From NCBI RefSeq assembly GCF_045063725.1, contig NZ_CP173695.1: a DNA stretch of 64,000 nt; one strand, given 5' to 3'. The translations under genes and the position numbers were made by a program. The notes below the pieces were generated by a model. That model was given only the letters and a program-made list of their open reading frames with translations. It had not been told where the DNA came from and made no database searches. The DNA is from Sellimonas catena (GTDB taxonomy: Bacteria; Bacillota; Clostridia; Lachnospirales; Lachnospiraceae). How positions within the stretch are numbered: position 1 is the first letter of the stretch; each line of letters opens with the position of its first letter. Shown here piece after piece: positions 17,190-25,826 of this stretch.

Positions 17190-18896
17190 TTTCCACTGGA
17201 GTATGTGTCAAGTAATCGTTGGCACTTTTTCTTCTTTTTTTGATATCAGTTTATTTCTTTTATTTTCAGACAATTCAGCTCGGACTTTATCTGATCATTT
17301 TATGTTTCTTTTTAACAGAATGCTCTTGCAAGGGCTTTCCTCGATGCTGTCCGCATTGCGTCCAATAGCGGCATATGATGCGTAATCGTCTCTACATATG
17401 GATTCCCTTTTCCATCCTTCTTTGGCGCTCTCGCCGCGCTCAGCGTTTTGACGATTTCTTCCATCTGCATGGTGAATATTTCTCCATCCGTATACCGTTC
17501 AATTGTATCGATCAGTTCCCTGTTCTCTTTCCGGTACAGGGCTTTCGCCATGTTATTCGCCCCATGCACGGACCATCTCATCCTCCGGTGCTTCATCCGC
17601 ATGGTGATCGCCGTACAGTTCTGGTTCTCCTGCACTCCCATATTCTTATACACGATCCCCTCCGGTGCTTCAGGCAGCTCAATCCCTCTTTCCCGATACG
17701 GGATCAATCCCTCCCGGTTATTCCCCAGATACTTGTATAGTTCCCTTGCATTCCTGCTCCCTTTTTCTTTCGGATCATCACTCTCTATGCTGTCGGCATA
17801 GACCTGGATATATTCCAGCATTTCATCTACTTTCTTCTGCTCCAGAAGTTCTTTGATCTGTTCCTGGGCTTCTGTATCCCGGATCTTCTTTTTGATCTCC
17901 TTATAGATGTGGAACCGGTCCAGCTGGAAGAGGGCTTCCGGGTCATAGATCTCTTTAATCCAGCTTCCTCCATCTCCGTTTAGAATCCGCCGGCCAATCT
18001 CATCTGCATCGTAAATCTTTTCGATCAGCGCCTCCCGTTTTTGATGGAACCGGCTGCTTTTTTCCATTCCGGCCAACATCTTCTTATTCACCAGGCGGCT
18101 TCTTTTCGGACTGTCTTTGTCCCATCCTTCATACATCGTGAAAACCTTCATCTCCTGTTTTGGCGCCTTCTTATGTCCGGAATCCTGCATCCTTAGCCAT
18201 ACGCCATCCATTTCTTCGAAAAGGATCCCGACTGCCTTTTCTCCTTCTGCCTGGTCTGCTTCCATCTGCTTTACCGCGTAGTCCTCTTCTTCGCTGATTC
18301 GTTCCCCCAGCTCCTGAATCAGGTTCCAGACACCTCCATGGCTGATCGTCTGTCCGCAGGTATCACTGATCACTTCTGCGCTGACACGATATGGGGATTC
18401 CGTTACAGTCAGTGCAATCTTTTCTGCAAGATTGGTAGAGATCAGCCCGATCTTCTCCATCTGCATCGCCTGATCCAGAAGGTAAATATGGGCAATCCTT
18501 CCGTCCTCCTGTTCTGTCCGGTAGACTCTTCGGGAATAGGTTACTTCCCCATATACGGTTTTGATCGAAGTTTCCCGTTTCCCTTTGTCTCTGTATAACT
18601 TTTTGTCTCTTTCTTTCGCCAGTTCATCATCGTAGTTTTCCAGAATGACCTGGGTGATCATCCTGCCCAACTCACAGACATACGCAAAAACTTTCTGCTC
18701 CAGGGTCTTGAAAGATACCAGCTTTTCCTCTACAATAGATTTCATCATACAGTCTCCTTTACGTGTTTTATTTTGCAACTAACATCATAAAGAAAAACTG
18801 TATGATTGGGAAGTAGGGATTTTCTCTGCTTCCCTTTTTATTTAGGAAAAATTCCTATTTTTGCCAATAATAATTATACACTAACTCCACTGGAAA
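17190..18896 (-). mobile_element. ISLre2-family insertion sequence
   Basis: The element contains one transposase gene between imperfect terminal inverted repeats. The left end TTTCCACTGGAGTATGTGT (from 17190) resembles the right end read in reverse, TTTCCAGTGGAGTTAGTGT (to 18896), and similarity continues inward through TTGGCA (about 17219-17224 and 18863-18868). No target-site duplication was found. The outer boundaries are uncertain by some 10-15 bases (inner estimate 17205-18881). It sits between comEA and the DMT permease gene. Confidence 0.7.
17312..18748 (-). CDS. ISLre2-family transposase
   Basis: This protein of about 478 aa belongs to the ISLre2 (UPF0236) transposase family. It starts MMKSIVEEKLVSFKTLEQK after AAAGGAGACTGT. 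Family hallmarks seen are the N-terminal KTVYGEVTYSRRVYR segment, ISHGGVWNLIQELGERI, LFEEMDGVWLRMQD, NGDGGSWIKEIYDPEA and LDRFHIYKEIKKKI. Acidic residues in EEMDGV and NGDGGSW are likely catalytic by analogy with other DDE enzymes. The frame is intact, so the element may still be active. Confidence 0.9.
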   Translation of the reverse strand: MMKSIVEEKLVSFKTLEQKVFAYVCELGRMITQVILENYDDELAKERDKKLYRDKGKRETSIKTVYGEVTYSRRVYRTEQEDGRIAHIYLLDQAMQMEKIGLISTNLAEKIALTVTESPYRVSAEVISDTCGQTISHGGVWNLIQELGERISEEEDYAVKQMEADQAEGEKAVGILFEEMDGVWLRMQDSGHKKAPKQEMKVFTMYEGWDKDSPKRSRLVNKKMLAGMEKSSRFHQKREALIEKIYDADEIGRRILNGDGGSWIKEIYDPEALFQLDRFHIYKEIKKKIRDTEAQEQIKELLEQKKVDEMLEYIQVYADSIESDDPKEKGSRNARELYKYLGNNREGLIPYRERGIELPEAPEGIVYKNMGVQENQNCTAITMRMKHRRMRWSVHGANNMAKALYRKENRELIDTIERYTDGEIFTMQMEEIVKTLSAARAPKKDGKGNPYVETITHHMPLLDAMRTASRKALARAFC

Positions 18897-19312
18897 ATCG
18901 CAATTCCGATCAGCGCAAGCAGAAGCCCTCCCGCCTTTCTCCATTCAAACGGACTTTTGTCCATTCCAAAGAGTCCGAAAAGTTCAATGACATAAGCCAC
19001 TATCAACTGCGCAATGACAATCAGAAGCGCCGCCTTTGCCGGCCCCAGCTGATCCATGCTTTTGATTACAGTCCAGGTGATGCCCGCACCAATGGCTCCT
19101 CCAAGCAGCATATACTTTGGCTGTACTTCCATCAGACTTCCAACGGAATCCCTGCCTGCAAAAAACCAGACGATCAGACAGACGATAAATGCAGAAAACT
19201 GGACCCACATATTACTGACCCACATTCCCGCCGTCTTCGTCACCTGTGTATTAAAAACACCCTGCACACTCATCAGCGCACCGGAAATCAATGCAATAAT
19301 AAAACCGGTCAT
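18881..19312 (-). CDS. DMT-family permease (YdcZ/DUF606 type)
   Basis: This 143-aa protein has about five hydrophobic helices, typical of the short DUF606/YdcZ branch of the drug/metabolite transporters, which probably work as dimers. The start follows AAGAAAGGAGGGATTTCCGGT. The last codons (QWS and the TAG stop) fall within the sequence that resembles the ISLre2 terminal repeat, so the native C terminus may have been replaced by the insertion. The start codon lies in a long imperfect hairpin with the argD-proximal leader. The substrate is unknown. Confidence 0.8.
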   Translation of the reverse strand: MTGFIIALISGALMSVQGVFNTQVTKTAGMWVSNMWVQFSAFIVCLIVWFFAGRDSVGSLMEVQPKYMLLGGAIGAGITWTVIKSMDQLGPAKAALLIVIAQLIVAYVIELFGLFGMDKSPFEWRKAGGLLLALIGIAIFQWS

Positions 19313-19370
19313 ACCGGAAATCCCTCCTTTCTTCTATATAAGAAAGTAGTCTTTCCAGTATGCCGGTTTT
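19301..19370 (-). other. Imperfect hairpin covering the permease start codon
   Basis: AAAACCGGTCATACCGGAAA (19301-19320) and TTTCCAGTATGCCGGTTTT (19352-19370) form about 18 pairs with one bulge and one mismatch. The ATG of the DMT gene (19310-19312) is inside one arm and its ribosome binding site is in the loop. Read on the minus strand it follows argD and is followed by TTTTATTATT, so it may also act as a weak argD terminator. Confidence 0.55.
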
Positions 19371-19376
19371 TATTCT

Positions 19377-20558
19377 TTATTCCAGGATCTCATCCAGAAT
19401 CCGTATCAGTTCGTCCACTTCTTTTTCTGTGATAATCAGAGGCGGTACAAACCGGATTACGTCACTTCCTGCGCTGATCAGAAGCAGTCCCTTTTCCAGT
19501 GCTTTTTTCGTCACTTCCGCCGGAGAAATACTGAGCTGTATTCCCTGCATCAGACCTTTTCCTTTGCAGGCCAGAATGCAGTCGTGTTTCTTTGCCAGTT
19601 CCTCAAGCTGTTTTTTCAGATAAGCTCCGATTTCCTTAACATGCTCCGGAATGTGTTTCTCTTCAAAGATCTCAACGGTCTTTGCCACAGCCGCACAGGC
19701 AAGCGGTCCGCCGCCGTAAGTCGTACCGTGGTCTCCCGGGGCAAGTGAATACTCTGCCACTTTCTCCGTCATGGCAAACGCCCCTACCGGGAATCCGCTT
19801 CCAATGGCTTTTGCCATAGTCATAATATCCGGACGCACGCCGTATTCCTGCCATGCAAAGAAGGAGCCGGTCCGGCCCATGCCGCACTGTACTTCATCGC
19901 AGATCATCAGAATAACGTTTTCATCACAGATCTTGCGGATTCCTTTCATGAATTCTTCCGTCGCCACGTTAATTCCGCCTTCGCCCTGCACCGGCTCTAC
20001 AATGATGGCGCAGGTCCTGTCTGTCACCAGTGCTTTCACACTGTCCAGATCATTAAGCTTTGCAAACTTCACACCAGGAACAAGCGGCTCAAACGGCTCC
20101 TGATAAGCTTTGTGGCCTGTCACGGAAACAGAACCGAATCCCCGTCCGTGGAAAGATTCTTCCATGGCAATCCATTCAAATCTTCCACTCTTTTTTGTAT
20201 AGGCGTATTTTCTTGATGCTTTCAATGCACCTTCCACCGCCTCGCCGCCACTGTTGCAGAAAAAGATCCGGTCCATCCCGGACACCCTCTTCAGCGCTTC
20301 TGCCGCCTCTTTTGTTCTTGTATGATAGTAAAGATTGGAAGTGTGGGCCAGCTTGTCAATCTGGCTTTTCAGAGCCTCATTCCACTCTTTATTTCCGTAT
20401 CCGAGAGAATTTACCGCATATCCGGCCGCGAAATCCAGATAAGCTTTGCCCTCCGTATCGTACAGATACGCACCTTTTCCATACTCCAGGATCACTGGAG
20501 CCGGATTGTATGTGTGTACAAGCGCATTCTGTACGGAGTCCATATATGATTTATCCAT
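19377..20558 (-). CDS. argD: Acetylornithine aminotransferase
   Basis: ArgD (about 393 aa) is a class-III PLP aminotransferase converting N-acetylglutamate semialdehyde to N-acetylornithine in arginine synthesis. Family motifs are NPAPVILEYGKGAYLYD, FCNSGGEAVEGALK, EPVQGEGGI, LMICDEVQCGMGRTG and the PLP-lysine region MTMAKAIGSGFPVGA. I chose the ATG at 20558 (MDKSYMDSV), which overlaps the argB stop by 8 bases and follows AAGGAG at a longish spacing; a second ATG lies 15 bases further. It is the last gene of the arg operon. Confidence 0.95.
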   Translation of the reverse strand: MDKSYMDSVQNALVHTYNPAPVILEYGKGAYLYDTEGKAYLDFAAGYAVNSLGYGNKEWNEALKSQIDKLAHTSNLYYHTRTKEAAEALKRVSGMDRIFFCNSGGEAVEGALKASRKYAYTKKSGRFEWIAMEESFHGRGFGSVSVTGHKAYQEPFEPLVPGVKFAKLNDLDSVKALVTDRTCAIIVEPVQGEGGINVATEEFMKGIRKICDENVILMICDEVQCGMGRTGSFFAWQEYGVRPDIMTMAKAIGSGFPVGAFAMTEKVAEYSLAPGDHGTTYGGGPLACAAVAKTVEIFEEKHIPEHVKEIGAYLKKQLEELAKKHDCILACKGKGLMQGIQLSISPAEVTKKALEKGLLLISAGSDVIRFVPPLIITEKEVDELIRILDEILE

Positions 20559-21447
20559 GATAATACCGACACTCCTTGTCATTTAAAATTGCTGTACCAA
20601 TTCCTTTGTTGGTAAAGATCTCAAGCAGCAGGCAATGCGGAATCCGGCCGTCCAGAATATGAATCCGGGAAACTCCGTTTTCCAGCGCATCGATGCAGCT
20701 TTTCAGCTTCGGAAGCATACCGCCTTCGATGTAGCCTTCATTGATCAGACGGATCGCGTCTTCTGCGGAAAGCTCCGGAATCAATGTTTCCGGATCTTTT
20801 GGATCTTTGTAGACACCTTCGATATCTGTCAGGAAGGCAAGTTTCTCCGCTTTCACCGCTTTTGCGATAGCACATGCAGCTTCGTCCGCATTGACATTGT
20901 ATGCCTGGAAATCATTGTCCAGACCAACGGAGCAGACTACCGGAAGGAAATCTTTTTCCAGAAGGTCAAAGAGGATCTTCGGCTCTACGTCGCAGACGCT
21001 TCCTACATATCCGATGTCCTCGCCGTCCACGTATTTTTTCGTCACTTTCAGAAGTCCGCCGTCAATGCCGCTGACTCCGATGGATTTAATTCCAAGCTCT
21101 TCCACGAGCTGTACCAGCTTTTTGTTGACTTTGGAAAGTACCATCTCCGCAATCTCCATCGTCTCTTCGTCTGTTACGCGGAATCCGTTGACAAACTTTG
21201 TTTCCTTTCCGACTTTGTCAACCCACTTGCTGATCTCCTTGCCGCCGCCATGAACGATAATCGGCTTGAATCCACAGAGCTTTAACAGGACTACATCCTG
21301 GATGACTCTCTTTTCCTGTTCCTCATCGAGCATGGCGCTTCCGCCGTATTTTACTACGATGATCTTTCTGTTGAAACGCTGAATGTACGGGAGCGCTTCA
21401 ATCAGCACTTCTGCCTTGTCCAGATATTTCTGCATACTCTTGTCCAT
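20551..21447 (-). CDS. argB: Acetylglutamate kinase
   Basis: ArgB (298 aa) phosphorylates N-acetylglutamate, the second step of arginine synthesis and usually the feedback-controlled one. Motifs are IIVVKYGGSAM, KPIIVHGGGKEI and LTDIEGVYKDP of the amino-acid kinase fold. The N-terminal helix (MDKSMQKYLDKAEVLIEALPYIQRF) resembles that of hexameric arginine-inhibited ArgB enzymes, so feedback inhibition is plausible. It lies 12 bases after argJ. Confidence 0.96.
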   Translation of the reverse strand: MDKSMQKYLDKAEVLIEALPYIQRFNRKIIVVKYGGSAMLDEEQEKRVIQDVVLLKLCGFKPIIVHGGGKEISKWVDKVGKETKFVNGFRVTDEETMEIAEMVLSKVNKKLVQLVEELGIKSIGVSGIDGGLLKVTKKYVDGEDIGYVGSVCDVEPKILFDLLEKDFLPVVCSVGLDNDFQAYNVNADEAACAIAKAVKAEKLAFLTDIEGVYKDPKDPETLIPELSAEDAIRLINEGYIEGGMLPKLKSCIDALENGVSRIHILDGRIPHCLLLEIFTNKGIGTAILNDKECRYYHG

Positions 21448-21459
21448 TTTTCCTACCTC

Positions 21460-22683
21460 CTAGCTTCTGTAGTCCGCATTGATTTTAATATAATCATATG
21501 TAAGGTCGCATCCCCATGCAGATGCTTCTTCCGTTCCCATCTTGATGTCCGCAATGGCTGTCACTTCCGGCTGCGAGAGAATCTCTGTCGCTTTTTCCTC
21601 GCTGTAGGCAACAGCAGTACCGTTTTCCGTAATCTGAATCTTTCCTGCCTTGCTCTCGAAGAACAGATCAACCTTCTCCGGATCAAACTGTGCCCCTGAA
21701 TATCCCATGGCGCAGAAGATTCGTCCCCAGTTGGCATCGTGTCCTGCAATGGCTGTCTTCGTAAGGTCAGAGCATACGATGGATTTTGCCAGGGTCTTTG
21801 CCTGCTCTTTTGTCTCGGCTCCGATGACTTTAGCCTCAAACAAAGCCGTGGCTCCCTCGCCGTCTCCTGCAATCTTCTTTGCCAGATAAACATTGATCTC
21901 ATGAAGTGCCTGGCAGAATGCCTCATACTCCGGTGTTCCCTCTTTGATCTCCTCATTTCCGGCTGCTCCGTTTGCAAGGAGAAGTACGGTGTCATTTGTG
22001 GAGGTGTCTCCATCTACGGAGATCATGTTATAAGTATCCTGCACATCCGCGCTCAGCGCCTTCTGAAGCGCCTCTTTGGAAATGACTGCGTCTGTGGTTA
22101 TGAAGCTTAACATCGTGCACATATTCGGATGAATCATTCCGGAACCTTTTGCCATTCCACCGATAGTCACTGTCACACCGCCAACTTCGATCTCAGCTGC
22201 CAGTTCCTTCTCTACGGTATCTGTCGTCATGATGGCTTTTGCCGCCAGTGTTCCATTCTCGATGGAATCATTCTTTTTCTCCGCAAGTGCTTTGACTCCT
22301 GCTTTCATACGGTCAATCGGGAGCTGGCGTCCGATCTCTCCGGTCGATCCAAGGGCTACGCTGTCCGCCGGAATTCCGAGTGCTTCCGCTGCCGCCCTGG
22401 CAGTCTCCTCACAGTAATACATTCCTTCTTCTCCGGTACAGGCATTTGCAATGCCGGAGTTAACAACGACAGCATGTACCGGTTTCCCGGAATCCACTAC
22501 CTGACGGTCCCATTTCACCGGCGCTGCTTTTACGACATTCGTCGTGAATGTTCCTGCTGCCGCGCACGGCTTTTCACTGTAAATCAGTGCCATATCCGTC
22601 CTGCCCTCGTATTTGATCTTCGCTGCGGTGCTTGCTGCCTCAAATCCTTTTGCCTTTGTCACTCCGCCTTCTACTATCTTCAT
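21460..22683 (-). CDS. argJ: Bifunctional ornithine acetyltransferase / N-acetylglutamate synthase
   Basis: ArgJ (407 aa) transfers the acetyl group from N-acetylornithine to glutamate, making the arginine pathway cyclic; some members also use acetyl-CoA. The precursor self-cleaves before a Thr: here KAIMTTDTVEK contains the expected cleavage site near residue 183, and AKGSGMIHPNMCTMLSF follows the family pattern. Whether it is mono- or bifunctional cannot be told from sequence. It lies 42 bases after a GNAT gene and 12 bases before argB. Confidence 0.95.
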   Translation of the reverse strand: MKIVEGGVTKAKGFEAASTAAKIKYEGRTDMALIYSEKPCAAAGTFTTNVVKAAPVKWDRQVVDSGKPVHAVVVNSGIANACTGEEGMYYCEETARAAAEALGIPADSVALGSTGEIGRQLPIDRMKAGVKALAEKKNDSIENGTLAAKAIMTTDTVEKELAAEIEVGGVTVTIGGMAKGSGMIHPNMCTMLSFITTDAVISKEALQKALSADVQDTYNMISVDGDTSTNDTVLLLANGAAGNEEIKEGTPEYEAFCQALHEINVYLAKKIAGDGEGATALFEAKVIGAETKEQAKTLAKSIVCSDLTKTAIAGHDANWGRIFCAMGYSGAQFDPEKVDLFFESKAGKIQITENGTAVAYSEEKATEILSQPEVTAIADIKMGTEEASAWGCDLTYDYIKINADYRS

Positions 22684-22725
22684 GTTCCCATCCTCCGTTC
22701 TGATCCCGGATTCTGCCCGGCATCT

Positions 22726-23172
22726 TTATTCTATAAATACTGTAATATTTTCTTCATTTAAAGTGAAATCATAATAATTCAGGTCTTCCCGTTTCGTCCA
22801 TCCGATCCGGTTCCAGAATGCATTCCCGATATCATTTTGTGTAAAGGCAATCAGAGATACCTTGTTGATCCCCTCTGCCTGCAGCGCCCGCATGGACGCA
22901 GCCACCATCTGGCGCCCGATTCCGTGCTTGCGGTATGCCTCCTCTACACAGACATGGTAAAAGCATCCTCTTCTTCCATCGTGACCGCAGAGAATGCATC
23001 CTACGATCTTCCCGTCCTCTTCTGCCACTACACTGGTCGTCGGATTCCTCTTCAGGAAACGTTCCACGCCCTCTCTTGAGTCGTCGATGCTGCGGATTCC
23101 AAATCCATGAATCGTTTTCCAGAGGTGATACACCTGGTCATAATCCTCAATTGTCATTATCCGAATCTTCAT
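22726..23172 (-). CDS. GNAT acetyltransferase within the arg operon
   Basis: This 148-aa protein has the GNAT fold, with the acetyl-CoA loop in VEEAYRKHGIGRQMV and a C-terminal FWNRIGWTKREDLNYYDF segment. It lies 6 bases after argC and 42 bases before argJ, so it is co-transcribed with arginine genes. A role as a short N-acetylglutamate synthase priming the ArgJ cycle is possible, as known for short ArgA proteins in actinobacteria, but nothing in the sequence proves it. Confidence 0.85.
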   Translation of the reverse strand: MKIRIMTIEDYDQVYHLWKTIHGFGIRSIDDSREGVERFLKRNPTTSVVAEEDGKIVGCILCGHDGRRGCFYHVCVEEAYRKHGIGRQMVAASMRALQAEGINKVSLIAFTQNDIGNAFWNRIGWTKREDLNYYDFTLNEENITVFIE

Positions 23173-23178
23173 TTTCTC

Positions 23179-24219
23179 TTACGGGAACATCGGTACGAGA
23201 TTCAGTCCTTCGTTCTCCGGAAGACCAAACATCAGATTCATATTCTGTACCGCCTGTCCTGCTGCTCCTTTCACCAGATTGTCCATTGCTCCCATCATGA
23301 TCACTCTGCCCGTCCGCGGGTCAAGCTGGAAGTTCACATCTACATAATTGCTGCCTTCCACCCATTTGGTCTGCGGGCAGATGCCTTTCTCAAGCACTCT
23401 TACGAACTGCTCATTCTCATAATAGCGGTCATAGACTGCTTTCACTTCTTCATAGGAAACTTCTTTCTTTAAGGAAGCATAGGCTGTCACCAGAATTCCC
23501 CGGTTCATCGGCACCAGATGCGGTGTAAAATTCAGGACTGTCTTTACACCGGATGCGTAGGTCAGCTGCTCCTCGATCTCCGGTGTGTGCCGGTGGGAAG
23601 CCACTCCGTATGCTTTGATGTTTTCATTCACTTCGCAGTAAAGATTGTCCACCTTTGCTCCTCTTCCCGCTCCGGATGTCCCGGACTTGGCATCGATAAT
23701 CAGTGTATTCATATCGATCAGTCCTTCTTTTGCAAGCGGATAGATGGAGAGAATCGAACAGGTCGGATAGCATCCCGGATTGGCGAGAATCCGCGCCCCC
23801 TTGATCTGCTCCCGGTTGATCTCACAGAGTCCATACACCGCCTCCGGCAGAAACTGCGGGCTCTTGTGCTCGATCTTGTACCATTCCTCGTATACATTCT
23901 GATCTTTAATACGGAAATCCGCGCTTAAGTCAATCACTTTAACTTTGGAGAGAATGTCTTCATTTAATAAGGAAGCACAAAATCCCTGCGGCGTTGCTGT
24001 GAAGATCACATCCACCTGATCTGCGAGTTCTTCCATATTGTCATCCTTACAGACGTCCTCTACAATCTGAAACATATTCTGGTAAACTGCTGCGTATTTC
24101 TGATCGATATAACTTCTGGAACCGTACCATTTGATCTCCACGTCCTTGTGACCCATCAGGATCCGGACCAGTTCTCCTCCGGCATATCCAGTCGCTCCGA
24201 TGATTCCTGCTTTTATCAT
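23179..24219 (-). CDS. argC: N-acetyl-gamma-glutamyl-phosphate reductase
   Basis: ArgC (346 aa) reduces N-acetylglutamyl phosphate with NADPH. The chosen start gives MIKAGIIGATGYAGGELVRIL, with the Rossmann loop GATGYAGG. The active site LANPGCYPTCS (catalytic Cys) and SGTSGAGR are present. An upstream in-frame extension of 56 codons exists but contains the promoter and lacks family similarity. It is the first gene of the arg operon, divergent from argG. Confidence 0.95.
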   Translation of the reverse strand: MIKAGIIGATGYAGGELVRILMGHKDVEIKWYGSRSYIDQKYAAVYQNMFQIVEDVCKDDNMEELADQVDVIFTATPQGFCASLLNEDILSKVKVIDLSADFRIKDQNVYEEWYKIEHKSPQFLPEAVYGLCEINREQIKGARILANPGCYPTCSILSIYPLAKEGLIDMNTLIIDAKSGTSGAGRGAKVDNLYCEVNENIKAYGVASHRHTPEIEEQLTYASGVKTVLNFTPHLVPMNRGILVTAYASLKKEVSYEEVKAVYDRYYENEQFVRVLEKGICPQTKWVEGSNYVDVNFQLDPRTGRVIMMGAMDNLVKGAAGQAVQNMNLMFGLPENEGLNLVPMFP

Positions 24220-24291
24220 GATTCTTTCGATCCTTTCTTTTCTTTCTATAGAATGCTCTGTTGGAATCGAGCTGTTTTGCTTGTAGTCTTT

Positions 24292-24320
24292 AGTATACAA
24301 CCTTTTTTTTCCTTTCACAA
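24292..24320 (-). promoter_or_regulatory. Promoter of the argC operon
   Basis: Minus-strand TTGTGA (24315-24320) and TATACT (24292-24297) are 17 bases apart. AT-rich ARG-box-like sequences lie just upstream at 24341-24400. Confidence 0.6.
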
Positions 24321-24340
24321 GTATAAATACACATATTTTT

Positions 24341-24455
24341 TGTATAATTATTCTTCCTTTATGAATATTTTTTTGTGTATTATGCATTGCTCCTCGAAAA
24401 AACTTCTATTTTTATCTGATTTTCTACATTTTTCTGTTGCATAATTATAAAAAAA
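24341..24455. promoter_or_regulatory. Candidate ArgR boxes between argC and argG
   Basis: The divergent region carries repeated AT-rich half-sites, TGTATAATTATTC (24341-24353), ATGAATATTTTTTTG, and TGCATAATTATAAA (24438-24451, overlapping the argG promoter). They resemble loosely the WNTGAATWWWWATTCANW ARG box. ArgR is expected to repress with arginine, but the gene is not in this window and the boxes are degenerate, so this is tentative. Confidence 0.4.
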
Positions 24456-24465
24456 GGTGTATAGT
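24437..24465 (+). promoter_or_regulatory. Promoter of argG
   Basis: TTGCAT (24437-24442) and TATAGT (24460-24465) are 17 bases apart, about 46 bases before the argG start. The -35 overlaps a candidate ArgR box. Confidence 0.65.
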
Positions 24466-24510
24466 AACACATGTGATTGACGAAAACAAAATTTCAGGAG
24501 GATATAGAAT

Positions 24511-25737
24511 ATGAAAGAAAAAGTTGTACTGGCGTACTCAGGCGGACTGGATACTACCGCTGTCATCCCGTGGCTGAAGGAAACATTTAACTATGATGTC
24601 ATCTGCTGCTGTATCGACTGCGGTCAGGGAGAGGAGCTTGACGGACTGGAAGAACGTGCGAAAATGTCCGGCGCAAGCAAGCTTTATATTGAAAATATCG
24701 TAGATGAATTCTGCGAAGATTACATTATGCCTTGCGTACAGGCAGGCGCTGTTTATGAAAACAAATACCTGCTCGGTACTGCGATGGCTCGTCCGGGAAT
24801 CGCAAAGAAACTTGTGGAAATCGCAAGAAAAGAAAATGCCGTAGCAATCTGCCACGGTGCAACCGGAAAAGGAAATGACCAGATCCGCTTTGAACTTGGA
24901 ATCACTGCTCTCGCACCGGATCTGAAGATCATCGCTCCATGGAGAATGACAGATCTGTGGACCATGCAGTCCCGTGAAGATGAGATCGAATACTGCAAAC
25001 AGCACGGCATTGATCTTCCATTTGATACAAAACACAGCTACAGCCGTGACCGGAACCTCTGGCACATCAGCCACGAAGGTCTGGAACTGGAAGATCCGTC
25101 CCAGGCTCCAAACTACGACGATCTGCTTGTACTTACCGTAACACCGGAAAAAGCACCGGATGAACCGGAAGAAGTGACCATGACATTCGAAAGCGGCGTA
25201 CCAAAAACGCTGAACGGCAAAGAGATGAAAGTTTCCGAAATCATCACAGAGCTCAACAAACTCGGCGGAAAACACGGCATCGGTATCATCGATATCGTGG
25301 AAAACCGTGTTGTCGGCATGAAGTCCCGTGGTGTCTATGAAACTCCTGGCGGAACGATCCTGATGGAAGCACATCAGCAGCTGGAAGAACTCGTTCTCGA
25401 CCGCGCTACCTATGAAGTGAAGAAAAACATGGGCAACAAACTCGCTCAGGTTGTCTACGAAGGAAAATGGTTTACACCGCTTCGTGAAGCAATCCAGGCA
25501 TTCGTAACATCCACACAGAAATATGTGACAGGAGAAGTAAAATTCAAACTGTATAAAGGCAACATTATCAAAGCCGGAACAACCTCTCCATATTCTCTGT
25601 ACAATGAATCACTTGCAAGCTTCACAACCGGCGATCTTTACGATCACCACGACGCTGACGGCTTCATCAACCTGTTCGGACTTCCGCTGAAAGTTCGTGC
25701 CATGAAGCTGATGGAAGAAAAGAATAATCAGAAATAA
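24511..25737 (+). CDS. argG: Argininosuccinate synthase
   Basis: ArgG (408 aa) condenses citrulline and aspartate with ATP, the penultimate step of arginine synthesis. The N-terminal PP-loop LAYSGGLDTT binds ATP, and CHGATGKGNDQIRFE and SYSRDRNLWHIS are family signatures. The start follows AGGAGGATATAGAAT. It is monocistronic, divergent from the argC operon, and followed by a terminator. argH is not adjacent. Confidence 0.97.
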   Translation: MKEKVVLAYSGGLDTTAVIPWLKETFNYDVICCCIDCGQGEELDGLEERAKMSGASKLYIENIVDEFCEDYIMPCVQAGAVYENKYLLGTAMARPGIAKKLVEIARKENAVAICHGATGKGNDQIRFELGITALAPDLKIIAPWRMTDLWTMQSREDEIEYCKQHGIDLPFDTKHSYSRDRNLWHISHEGLELEDPSQAPNYDDLLVLTVTPEKAPDEPEEVTMTFESGVPKTLNGKEMKVSEIITELNKLGGKHGIGIIDIVENRVVGMKSRGVYETPGGTILMEAHQQLEELVLDRATYEVKKNMGNKLAQVVYEGKWFTPLREAIQAFVTSTQKYVTGEVKFKLYKGNIIKAGTTSPYSLYNESLASFTTGDLYDHHDADGFINLFGLPLKVRAMKLMEEKNNQK

Positions 25738-25765
25738 TTCATAATCATGCATAATTATAAACCAG

Positions 25766-25797
25766 CTTCCGGGGAATGTTTATTCTCCGGAAGTTTT
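25766..25797 (+). terminator. Intrinsic terminator after argG
   Basis: CTTCCGGGGAAT and ATTCTCCGGAAG form a 12-bp stem (one G-T pair) with a 4-base loop, followed by TTTT. A second TGCATAATTATAAA sequence lies just before it (25748-25761). Confidence 0.8.
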
Positions 25798-25826
25798 GGC
25801 ATGTTTACGTATCAGAGGTGAAAAAT

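Noticed and set aside
24220..24387. Longer argC reading frame upstream of MIKAGI
   Set aside because: The extra 56 codons contain the argC promoter and are not similar to ArgC; the ATG at 24219 begins the Rossmann motif.
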